Origin: Bacteroidales bacterium
Lineage (GTDB): Bacteria; Bacteroidota; Bacteroidia; Bacteroidales; VadinHA17
Assembly (NCBI GenBank): GCA_025454815.1
Contig: JALONR010000006.1
Span: forward strand, 1-64,000
Length of the DNA: 64,000 nt
Reading direction: 5' to 3'
A program made the translations under genes and the position numbers. Below are positions 57,326 through 64,000 of the stretch, one piece after another. A model generated the notes under the pieces. It was given only the letters and a program-made list of their open reading frames with translations. It was not told the origin of the DNA and did not search any database. Each line of letters opens with the position of its first letter. Position 1 is the first letter of the stretch.

Positions 57326-57808
57326 ATGAAGAAGAGAGAAGCGATTGTCTCTTTTGTGGAATACCAGAATATGGATGAGCTGCCCTGTGCTGAAAAGGCA
57401 CTTGTCAGAGAGGCTCTGAAGGCAGCATCAGGTGCTTATGCTCCCTATTCGCACTTCATGGTAGGAGCTGCAATCCTGCTGGACGATGGCACCGTTGTAA
57501 GGGGTGCCAATGTTGAGAACGCAGCCTTCCCGTCAGGAAGCTGCGCGGAGAAGACGGCGCTCTCCTATATGGTTGCAAATTATGGTGACAGACAGGCTGT
57601 GGCAATTGCCATCGCAGCCCTGAAAGACGGGCAGCTTACTCCCGATCCGGTCCCTCCGTGCGGCAACTGCCGGCAGATGCTCACAGAGGAGGAACAGAGG
57701 ACCGGCAGGCCAATAAAAGTCATTCTGGCCGGGGATTCTGCCATCTATGTGTTGGAAAGCAGTCAGGCACTGATGCCGCTCAGCTTCACCGGCAGGAACC
57801 TTAGGTAA
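57326..57808 (+). CDS. cdd: Cytidine deaminase
   Basis: 160 residues from ATG 57326; the longer frame to 57266 is not needed. Zinc motifs: CAE in PSGSCAEKTAL and PCGNC in VPPCGNCRQML. SHFMVGAAILLDDGTVV and GANVENAAF are typical of tetrameric CDAs, with a short C-terminal extension. It salvages cytidine and deoxycytidine to uridines. It is divergent from the glucosaminidase gene. Confidence 0.94.
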   Translation: MKKREAIVSFVEYQNMDELPCAEKALVREALKAASGAYAPYSHFMVGAAILLDDGTVVRGANVENAAFPSGSCAEKTALSYMVANYGDRQAVAIAIAALKDGQLTPDPVPPCGNCRQMLTEEEQRTGRPIKVILAGDSAIYVLESSQALMPLSFTGRNLR

Positions 57809-57810
57809 AT

Positions 57811-57838
57811 ATTTGCGATTTTCGATTTGCGATTGGGG
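57811..57838. repeat. Heptamer tandem array, GCGATTT type (4 units)
   Basis: Units ATTTGCG, ATTTTCG, ATTTGCG and ATTGGGG follow the cdd stop by two bases and fill the gap to the convergent response-regulator stop. Read in phase GCGATTT, it is the reverse complement of the AAATCGC units at 61536-61598. Confidence 0.8.
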
Positions 57839-57842
57839 ATCT

Positions 57843-58535
57843 CTAGTCTCCTACCACCAGCTGGAAACCGCTCCCGTGGATGTTCTTCAGGATTATCTGC
57901 GGGTCCTCACTAAGGTACTTCCTTAATTTGGTGACATATACATCCATGCTGCGGGCAGTGAAATAATCATCGGCACCCCAGATCTTCTTCAGCGCCGCCT
58001 CACGGCTCACCAGTGCATTGGGTGAGAGGGCCAGCATCTCCAGCAGCTGTCCTTCCTTGGGTGAGAGTTGCCTCTCCTGGTCACCCAGGGTCAGCGTCCG
58101 AAGCCTGGAATTGAAAATGTATTTTCCTATCTCATATATATCACGGGTACCATCCTGTATGTCACGCCTCGCAATTATGGCCTTGATCTTACACAGCAGA
58201 ATGTCAGTGTCAAATGGCTTGGTAATATAATCATCGGCACCCACTCCGTAACCCTTAAGCAAATCTTCCTTCAGCTTCTTGGCAGTAAGAAAGATAATAG
58301 GAATCACAGAGTTCATGACCCTTATTTCCGACGCAATGGTAAAACCGTCAACATGAGGCAGCATCACATCTAGTATACAGAGGTCATACACCCCCCTCCG
58401 GAATGTTTCAACAGCAATCTTGCCGTCATCAACAAGTTCAACCTCGAAATCATTTATTTCAAGATATGACTTGAGGACTGATCCGAAGCTCATGTCATCC
58501 TCAACAAGGAATATCCTCGCACTTTTCCTGCTCAT
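57843..58535 (-). CDS. OmpR-family response regulator, RprY-like
   Basis: 230 residues. Receiver with acidic pocket VEDD (11-14), phospho-acceptor Asp56 in ILDVMLP, and Lys106 in GADDYITKPFD. A winged-helix C-terminal domain has LSPKEGQLLEMLALSPNALVSREAAL and SMDVYVTKLRKYLSEDPQIIL. Similar to RprY of Bacteroides by family impression. It follows its kinase with 4 bases overlap, and should bind the TTAAC repeat cluster upstream of the kinase gene. Confidence 0.93.
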   Translation of the reverse strand: MSRKSARIFLVEDDMSFGSVLKSYLEINDFEVELVDDGKIAVETFRRGVYDLCILDVMLPHVDGFTIASEIRVMNSVIPIIFLTAKKLKEDLLKGYGVGADDYITKPFDTDILLCKIKAIIARRDIQDGTRDIYEIGKYIFNSRLRTLTLGDQERQLSPKEGQLLEMLALSPNALVSREAALKKIWGADDYFTARSMDVYVTKLRKYLSEDPQIILKNIHGSGFQLVVGD

Positions 58536-60082
58536 GCCCTTGATTCGTTCCTGAAAGGTAAAAATACTGTAAAAATACTTCCCCTGCCCTGCTCACTTTC
58601 CACTGTTACATTTCCTCCATGAGCATCTGTAATAGCCTTGACATAGTTAAGTCCCAGCCCGAATCCCTTAACGTTGTGAACATTACCTGTTGACTCACGG
58701 TAAAACCGCTCGAACACCCGGTGCTGGACCGCTTTGCTCATCCCTATTCCCCTGTCTTCCACCGAGATGAATATGCCACTGTCATTGCTTTCCGTCCTCA
58801 CGGTTATCTCCGGTGCCCCTTCTGAATACTTGTTGGCATTGTCCAGAAGGTTATGGACCAGGTTGCGAAGGTGTTCGGCATCGCCCGTAACCACGCTGTC
58901 AGCTGCTTCCAGGAATCGGTGTATCACTCCTCCCCTGTCGGTCACCTGGATTTCAATGGTTTCAATCGCCTGCCTGATCAATTCATGCATGTCGGTGTCA
59001 GCGAATGCAAAATCCATCTCATGCTTGTCAAGAGTGGCTATCTGCAGTATCGTTTCCACCTGCCTGTTCATGCGTGAGTTCTCCTTTTTGATCATGCTTA
59101 CGAAATGCCGCACCTTGTTTTCATCCGAAATAACCCGGTTATTGGCTATGGTATCTGCTGCAAGCGATATGGTGGCCAGGGGTGTTTTGAACTCATGTGT
59201 CATGTTGTTGATGAAGTCGGCCTGCATCTCCGAGGTCTTTTTCTGTCTTATTATGAACCATAGGCTCAGAGCAAAGGTTGATAAAATGATAAGCAGGAAC
59301 AGCCCGAATCCACCGAGCATAAGCCCCATGGTTCCGAGGACGTAATTCGTTTTCCTCGGGAAGACCACCGAAAGCGTTTCTCCCCTGCGGAGCAGTCCCT
59401 GCGCAAAGAGACTGACCTTGTAAGGGCTCTCAATAAAATCCTTCTCTTTCGCTTTTGAAAAAACTCCGTCAATAATAGAATCACCCCTCAGAACTGCAAA
59501 CTCGAACTGTGTATCTATCCCGGAAGCTGCCAGTTCTCCCTGGAGAGTATGCAGAAGCTCTTCCTTATTGATCTCCTTGTTTTTTTCCCATACGAACATC
59601 TCGGAAACCAGCTGGTTGCTCATCGACTGGAATTCAACGGCCTGTTGCTGGACCCACCGCATATACTCATCGGATCCAACCGTGATGGTGTTTCCCATTT
59701 TTGCCTCTGCTTCCTCACGGGTAACCTTCATCGTCACCGGCGGGTTATCATTGGTGGAGACAATAATCTCAACCGAATCGCTTTCAGAGCTTGCCCTGCT
59801 CTGCACACTGTAACTCTCAGTTCGCAGTTCCGGTGAAGCCGAACGCCTTAGAGCCTGTGGAAGCGCAGAATAACCCCTAATGAACATTTCGTTCAGAAAA
59901 CTCATCCTTCGGTTTGTCTCCATTGAATGGGCAGTGTTCCGCAGGCTGTTTATCACAAAAAAATCAAACTGCTCACTCTGCGCCCTGACGGAGTTGCTGA
60001 TCCAGGTCACCTGAACCCATACAATGGCTATTACGGATACTACCATAAGCACTATGAGTCCGGTGAATTTCTTCCTGTTCAT
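58532..60082 (-). CDS. Sensor histidine kinase, RprX-like
   Basis: 516 residues. TM1 at about 7-27, a periplasmic sensor of ~220 residues, TM2 at 248-278, HisKA with NNMTHEFKTP (His296), and HATPase with DNANKYSEG, DRGIGMS and KGFGLGLNYV. No HAMP is obvious. It forms a two-component system with the overlapping regulator. The ATG lies only 5 bases after a TATTTTTG element, so the mRNA may be leaderless, and the TTAAC operator lies 40-77 bases upstream. Confidence 0.94.
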   Translation of the reverse strand: MNRKKFTGLIVLMVVSVIAIVWVQVTWISNSVRAQSEQFDFFVINSLRNTAHSMETNRRMSFLNEMFIRGYSALPQALRRSASPELRTESYSVQSRASSESDSVEIIVSTNDNPPVTMKVTREEAEAKMGNTITVGSDEYMRWVQQQAVEFQSMSNQLVSEMFVWEKNKEINKEELLHTLQGELAASGIDTQFEFAVLRGDSIIDGVFSKAKEKDFIESPYKVSLFAQGLLRRGETLSVVFPRKTNYVLGTMGLMLGGFGLFLLIILSTFALSLWFIIRQKKTSEMQADFINNMTHEFKTPLATISLAADTIANNRVISDENKVRHFVSMIKKENSRMNRQVETILQIATLDKHEMDFAFADTDMHELIRQAIETIEIQVTDRGGVIHRFLEAADSVVTGDAEHLRNLVHNLLDNANKYSEGAPEITVRTESNDSGIFISVEDRGIGMSKAVQHRVFERFYRESTGNVHNVKGFGLGLNYVKAITDAHGGNVTVESEQGRGSIFTVFLPFRNESRA

Positions 60083-60086
60083 GGCG

Positions 60087-60094
60087 CAAAAATA
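60087..60094 (-). promoter_or_regulatory. Candidate -7 element of two-component operon
   Basis: TATTTTTG on the minus strand. The kinase ATG (60080-60082) follows after only four or five bases, predicting a leaderless start. No clear -33. Confidence 0.4.
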
Positions 60095-60120
60095 TACATA
60101 TAAATAATGTTGAAATCCGT

Positions 60121-60159
60121 TTTAACTTTTTGTTAACCAGATTTAACCTCACTTTAACC
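60121..60159. promoter_or_regulatory. Four TTAAC direct repeats, OmpR-type operator candidate
   Basis: TTAAC begins at 60122, 60133, 60143 and 60154, so spacing is 11, 10 and 11 bases, one helical turn each. OmpR/PhoB-type regulators bind head-to-tail on such repeats. The last repeat ends 22 bases before the rightward -7 element at 60180, near the -33 position, where activators act. Confidence 0.6.
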
Positions 60160-60179
60160 CCCGGCAGGAAAAGATGGGC

Positions 60180-60187
60180 TATTTTTG
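60180..60187 (+). promoter_or_regulatory. -7 element of secreted-protein gene
   Basis: TATTTTTG matches TAnnTTTG and lies 27 bases before ATG 60214. A -33 TTTG is missing, as expected for an activator-dependent promoter. Confidence 0.55.
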
Positions 60188-60213
60188 CAATGTCACACCA
60201 AAAAAGACGAGCA

Positions 60214-60681
60214 ATGGGTAAAACATTAATCACAACCGCAGCAATCATGGCAGCTTTTCTTGCCGGGACTGCAGCCCTTCAGGCGCAGGAGGCAAAAAAA
60301 GTTGAAAAGAAAATGGTTATTGTGACTCTCGAAGACGACGGGGTGACAAAAAAGGACACTACCATTGTCACTACAGACACCCTTGTATTTGAAGATGGTG
60401 ATCTGGTGATAAGAACAAGGGAAGGTAACAGGCTGATACGCAGGCCTGGAGAGAAAAGCCGGATGATCTGGGTAGGTGAAGAGGGAAATTTCAGCACCCG
60501 GGTTACCGAACCAGGAATGATGCCGGCAAGGGCTATGCAGCAGCGTTTTCCTGAAAAAGACGGGGTAAGCTACAACATTTCTGTCGACGGAGTTGTTGTT
60601 AATATCAGAGCCCCCAGGGAAAAGGCGAAAGAGGCAGACAGGATCCTCGAGGAGGTAAAAAAGATACTGATGAGCAAGTAA
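60214..60681 (+). CDS. Small secreted protein, probable two-component target
   Basis: 155 residues from ATG 60214; the longer frame runs through the operator and promoter. Signal peptide ITTAAIMAAFLAGTAALQAQ, then a Lys/Asp-rich stretch with KKMVIVTLEDDGVTKKDTTIV, a central VWVGE-like part and a C-terminal YNISVDGVVVNIRAPREKAKEAD helix. I do not recognise the family. It lies divergent to the histidine kinase operon with the TTAAC cluster between them, so it is a likely envelope-stress target or sensor partner. A terminator follows. Confidence 0.75.
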   Translation: MGKTLITTAAIMAAFLAGTAALQAQEAKKVEKKMVIVTLEDDGVTKKDTTIVTTDTLVFEDGDLVIRTREGNRLIRRPGEKSRMIWVGEEGNFSTRVTEPGMMPARAMQQRFPEKDGVSYNISVDGVVVNIRAPREKAKEADRILEEVKKILMSK

Positions 60682-60759
60682 GGGCGGAAGCCTTTCGCGG
60701 ACCCGCCGGGGACCGCAGATCATCAGGTGGTTGATTCAGGTTAGTTTTGGGTTAGGTTG

Positions 60760-60796
60760 AGAAGAGGCGCGGCAGAGGTGCCTCTTCTTCTTTTTC
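60760..60796 (+). terminator. Intrinsic terminator after secreted-protein gene
   Basis: GAAGAGGC (60761-60768) pairs with GCCTCTTC (60780-60787), extended by one A-T pair, followed by TTCTTTTT. It lies next to the convergent rluA-like stop. Confidence 0.8.
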
Positions 60797-61484
60797 ATAC
60801 GTTCGAGAAAAGCTTCCAGATACGGTCACCGGGCAAGGGCGCCTCCGCAGTGATCTCTTCATTCTTCACAGGGTGCACAAACGAGACTCTCCTTGAATGA
60901 AGTGAAATGCCGCCTCCTTCGTTTGATCTCTTTGCACCGTATTTCAGGTCACCCTTAACCGGACATCCCGCGGCTGCCAGCTGTGCCCTTATCTGGTGAT
61001 GCCTGCCGGTCTGCAGGTCCACCTCCACCAGGTAATACCTCTCTGAACGCCCCAGGATTCTGTATGAAAGTTCAGCCAGTCTGGAGCCCTTCACTTCCGT
61101 GGGATAAACATATGACTTGTTCTGCTTCTCGTTCTTCTTCAGCCAGTTGGTGAGAGTACCCTCCTCGGCAGGGGGCCTGTCAGTGACTATGGCCCAGTAT
61201 GTCTTTTTTACTTCACGGGTTCTGAACAGTTCGCTCAGACGTGTCAGAGCCTTTGATGTGCGCGCATAAACCACGCATCCGCTAACCGGCCTGTCAAGCC
61301 TGTGAACCACACCCAGGAAAACATCGCCCGGCTTGTTGTACTTCTCCTTGATATAACCCCTTACAATGTCATCAAGAGGCTCATCACCGGTGCTGTCGCC
61401 CTGCACCAGGTCAGATGACCGCTTGTTCACAATAATTATATGATTGTCCTCATAAAGGACCTCCGGAAATCCCTTTCTTACCAC
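60795..61484 (-). CDS. RluA-family pseudouridine synthase
   Basis: 229 residues. Catalytic Asp64 in GVVHRLDRPVSG, then VKKTYWAIV, DLQTGRHHQIRAQLAAAGCPV and GDLKYGA, all canonical RluA segments. No S4 domain is present, so it resembles short RluA/TruC-like enzymes. It converts uridine to pseudouridine in rRNA or tRNA; which site cannot be told. A heptamer repeat array separates it from panB. Confidence 0.93.
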   Translation of the reverse strand: MVRKGFPEVLYEDNHIIIVNKRSSDLVQGDSTGDEPLDDIVRGYIKEKYNKPGDVFLGVVHRLDRPVSGCVVYARTSKALTRLSELFRTREVKKTYWAIVTDRPPAEEGTLTNWLKKNEKQNKSYVYPTEVKGSRLAELSYRILGRSERYYLVEVDLQTGRHHQIRAQLAAAGCPVKGDLKYGAKRSNEGGGISLHSRRVSFVHPVKNEEITAEAPLPGDRIWKLFSNV

Positions 61485-61535
61485 TTTTTTCCTGTTATTT
61501 CAATTTCCCAATGATTTTCCGGCTCCGTGTCCCGC

Positions 61536-61598
61536 AAATCGCATATCCGACATCTCAAGTCCCAAATCCCAAATCCCAAATCGCACATCCCAAATCCC
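61536..61598. repeat. Heptamer tandem array, AAATCSC type (9 units)
   Basis: Nine units in strict 7-base phase from AAATCGC at 61536 to AAATCCC ending at 61598; variants include ATATCCG, ACATCTC and AAGTCCC. It abuts the panB stop codon (61599-61601). In panB sense it reads GSGATTT, the same orientation relative to the gene as the array after cdd. Confidence 0.85.
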
Positions 61599-62414
61599 CT
61601 AGTACTGCTCCTTCTCGTTCGGGAATTCGCCGGATCTCACATCAGCAATATAGTGGTGCACCGCACCTTTTATCTCGTCATACAGGTTATGGTACCTTCT
61701 CAGGAACCGGGGAGAAAACTCCATGTTGATACCCAGCATGTCATGAAGCACAAGCACCTGTCCGTCAACCTGCCGTCCTGCGCCTATACCTATTACCGGC
61801 ACCCTGACTGACTCTGCAACCTCTCCTGCCAGGGCTGCAGGGATCTTCTCCAGGACAATTGCAAAACATCCGGCCTTCTCAATGATTCTCGCATCCTCCT
61901 TAAGCTTTCTGGCCTCTTCCTCATCACGGGCCCTGACCACATAGGTGCCGAATTTATGAATCGATTGCGGGGTAAGACCCAGATGACCCATCACCGGTAT
62001 CCCTGCAGACATTATTCGTTCAATGGACTCCACTATCTCTCGCCCCCCTTCAAGCTTTACGGCACTGGCACCTGTCTCCTTCATGATCCTTATCGCTGAA
62101 GCCAGCGCTTCGCGCGAATTCCCCTGATATGTACCGAAAGGAAGGTCAACAACCACCAGCGCACGCTTTACACCCCTCACAACCGATGCAGCATGATAAA
62201 TCATATTGTCAAGCGTGATTGGCAGCGTGGTGTCAAAACCGGCCATCACATTCGATGCTGAATCACCTACAAGAATCACATCAATACCCGCCTCATCAAG
62301 TATCCTGGCCATTGAGTAATCATAAGCCGTCAACATCGATATCTTTTCCCCCTTCAGCTTCATCTCGTAAAGCACATGGGTGGTAACGATTTTTACAGTC
62401 TTCTGTACTGACAT
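61599..62414 (-). CDS. panB: Ketopantoate hydroxymethyltransferase
   Basis: 271 residues from ATG 62414 (a TTG at 62441 would add nine). Barrel motifs: [61 protein letters not shown], and [21 protein letters not shown] with the catalytic Glu region before it. It catalyses the first committed step of pantothenate synthesis. A TAGCTTTG -7-like element lies 25 bases upstream. Other pan genes are not in the window. Confidence 0.96.
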   Translation of the reverse strand: MSVQKTVKIVTTHVLYEMKLKGEKISMLTAYDYSMARILDEAGIDVILVGDSASNVMAGFDTTLPITLDNMIYHAASVVRGVKRALVVVDLPFGTYQGNSREALASAIRIMKETGASAVKLEGGREIVESIERIMSAGIPVMGHLGLTPQSIHKFGTYVVRARDEEEARKLKEDARIIEKAGCFAIVLEKIPAALAGEVAESVRVPVIGIGAGRQVDGQVLVLHDMLGINMEFSPRFLRRYHNLYDEIKGAVHHYIADVRSGEFPNEKEQY

Positions 62415-62438
62415 CTCTTCACTATTTGTTGTCAGATG

Positions 62439-62446
62439 CAAAGCTA
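62439..62446 (-). promoter_or_regulatory. Candidate -7 element of panB
   Basis: TAGCTTTG on the minus strand matches TAnnTTTG, with about 20 bases of leader to the ATG at 62414. No clear upstream TTTG. Confidence 0.45.
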
Positions 62447-62650
62447 CAAAATAAGAATGTGGAATAACATCCTTGCGGTTTCTTTTAACCCTGCCTGCCG
62501 TTTTGTCATAATCATGAAAACTATTACTGCCGGCTCATTCGGGTTGCCATGACATAATTTCATAATTACGGCGCGGGAAGCACCATGGCACAAACATTGT
62601 CACAACAATGAGTATCAGAAAAGAAATTTAAAGTATAAATCAGTATAAAA

Positions 62651-64000
62651 ATGGGAAAAATTATCGGTATTGACCTGGGAACCACCAACTCATGCGTTTC
62701 AGTGATGGAAGGAAATGAGCCCGTGGTTATACCCAACAGTGAAGGCAAGCGCACCACCCCTTCGGTGGTTGCCTTTCTTGAGAACGGAGAACGCAAGGTA
62801 GGTGACCCTGCAAAAAGGCAGGCTATCACCAACCCCCGGAAAACCGTATCATCAATCAAACGCTTCATGGGAAGAAGCTACGACGAGGTAACCAATGAGA
62901 TGAAGAAGATGACCTACGAGGTCGTCCGCGGTGACAACAACACCCCGAGGGTGAAGATTGATGACCGCAACTACTCACCCCAGGAGATCTCTGCAATAGT
63001 GCTCCAGAAAATGAAGAAGACCGCCGAGGATTACCTCGGCCAGGAAGTCACTGAGGCAGTCATTACCGTTCCGGCATACTTTAATGACTCACAGCGCCAG
63101 GCCACCAAAGAAGCCGGTGAAATAGCCGGGCTCAAGGTGAAGAGAATCATCAATGAACCCACTGCAGCATCACTTGCATATGGCCTCGACAAGAAAGCCC
63201 ATGACCTCAAGATCGCAGTGTTCGATCTTGGCGGCGGAACTTTTGACATATCCATCCTCGAGCTGGGCGACGGGGTCTTCGAGGTAAAATCTACCAACGG
63301 TGACACCCACCTTGGCGGTGATGACTTTGACCACCTTATCATCGACTGGCTGGCGGATGAGTTCCAGAGAGAGGAAGGAATTGACCTGCGCAAGGATCCG
63401 ATGGCTCTTCAGAGACTTAAAGAGGCTTCTGAAAAAGCCAAGATCGAGCTCTCAAGCACTACCTCCACGGAAATCAACCTCCCTTACATCATGCCGGTCA
63501 ACGGTATTCCCAAGCATCTGGTCAAAACACTCACCAGGGCACAGTTTGAGAAGCTGACCGACAAACTCATCAACGCGGTAATTGAACCGTGCCGCAAGGC
63601 TCTTGATGATGCAGGGCTTAAGACTTCTGACATAGACGAGGTTTTGCTCGTTGGCGGTTCAACCCGTATACCCGCAATACAGCAGGTGGTTGAGAAGTTC
63701 TTCGGCAAAGTACCATCCAAGGGTGTCAACCCTGATGAGGTTGTTGCCGTCGGCGCAGCAATACAGGGAGGTGTACTGACAGGTGAAGTCAAGGACGTCC
63801 TTCTTCTCGATGTGACCCCGCTTTCTCTCGGTATTGAGACCATGGGAGGTGTAATGACAAAGCTCATTGAATCAAATACCACCATCCCCACCCGCAAGAC
63901 AGAAACATTTACCACAGCCAGCGACAGCCAGCCTTCAGTGGAGATACATGTCCTTCAGGGTGAACGCCCGATGGCTTCCGGCAACAAAACCATCGGCCGC
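62651..64000 (+). CDS. dnaK: Chaperone DnaK (Hsp70), 3'-truncated
   Basis: 450 codons visible, running off the window edge. The actin-like ATPase domain is complete: [16 protein letters not shown] (residues 5-20), [49 protein letters not shown], and the linker [19 protein letters not shown]; the substrate-binding domain has begun. ATG 62651 is preceded by an A-rich leader, no Shine-Dalgarno. A palindromic CATTGT/ACAATG pair (62595-62610) lies in the leader, with unknown role. grpE or dnaJ is not seen in the window. Confidence 0.98.
   Translation, partial: MGKIIGIDLGTTNSCVSVMEGNEPVVIPNSEGKRTTPSVVAFLENGERKVGDPAKRQAITNPRKTVSSIKRFMGRSYDEVTNEMKKMTYEVVRGDNNTPRVKIDDRNYSPQEISAIVLQKMKKTAEDYLGQEVTEAVITVPAYFNDSQRQATKEAGEIAGLKVKRIINEPTAASLAYGLDKKAHDLKIAVFDLGGGTFDISILELGDGVFEVKSTNGDTHLGGDDFDHLIIDWLADEFQREEGIDLRKDPMALQRLKEASEKAKIELSSTTSTEINLPYIMPVNGIPKHLVKTLTRAQFEKLTDKLINAVIEPCRKALDDAGLKTSDIDEVLLVGGSTRIPAIQQVVEKFFGKVPSKGVNPDEVVAVGAAIQGGVLTGEVKDVLLLDVTPLSLGIETMGGVMTKLIESNTTIPTRKTETFTTASDSQPSVEIHVLQGERPMASGNKTIGR

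Noticed and set aside
61536-61598. Heptamer array considered as a CRISPR array
   Set aside because: Units are 7 bases with no spacers and no cas genes are present.
62595-62610. CATTGT/ACAATG palindrome before dnaK considered as CIRCE-like operator
   Set aside because: It does not resemble the CIRCE consensus and has only 6-base arms; kept only as a note in the dnaK entry.

Overview
The window reads as a chromosomal segment of a Bacteroidota bacterium, probably Bacteroidales-like. The evidence is the protein families (RND/TolC efflux, large FtsX/MacB-type permeases, a long TPR protein paired with a beta-barrel protein, a bTHX ribosomal protein, an RprXY-like two-component pair, fused RibBA), the few strong Shine-Dalgarno sequences, and several upstream regions with the Bacteroidota promoter element TAnnTTTG, some with TTTG about 20 bases further upstream. 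Most of the content is housekeeping, envelope and transport. I see no phage, transposase, CRISPR array or defence island. The first gene (RND pump) and the last (dnaK) are cut by the window edges.

Layout. 1-3151: RND pump and TolC-like channel. 3141-7646: DedA protein, gyrB and a beta-barrel protein, the last in an operon with a 1015-residue TPR protein (to 10728). 10953-13876: FtsE ATPase, then a FemAB/GNAT-like protein and a polysaccharide-deacetylase-like protein on the other strand. 14018-20609: ribosomal protein bTHX with a long Ala/Lys/Pro tail, a TPP-dependent enzyme, a secreted S9 peptidase, an EamA transporter and a Tat-exported aldo/keto reductase. 20914-31204: an ABC export locus with TolC, adaptor and ATPase on +, and a sigma-54 activator and two large permeases on -. 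31272-38624: MFS transporter, P-type Ca2+-ATPase, Mut7-C protein, Fe-alcohol dehydrogenase, ABM monooxygenase and a FucI-like protein. 38885-42439: TPR protein and a third large permease. 42614-47732: a lysine operon (M20 deacylase, lysC, dapB, dapA, dapD) behind a complete attenuator with a Lys-containing leader peptide. 47789-49671: two small secreted proteins, a GIY-YIG protein, tRNA-Met and a rearranged tRNA remnant. 49672-56155: START-like protein, LptF/G permease, two glycosyltransferases, ribBA and fmt. 56161-64000: LysM lipoprotein, cytidine deaminase, an RprXY-like system beside a divergent secreted protein, RluA, PanB and DnaK.

The most notable signals are regulatory or structural rather than a new multigene system: (1) the lysine attenuator at 42614-42808; (2) four TTAAC repeats at 10-11 base spacing between the two-component operon and the divergent secreted-protein gene; (3) a sigma-54 activator whose phospho-acceptor Asp is Glu; (4) four arrays of heptanucleotide repeats placed next to stop codons; (5) a tRNA-Met-like remnant whose arms are replaced by perfect palindromes; and (6) a 45-base in-frame duplication of a permease gene's 3' end. 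All functional assignments come from reading the sequence and from family knowledge; no database search was run.
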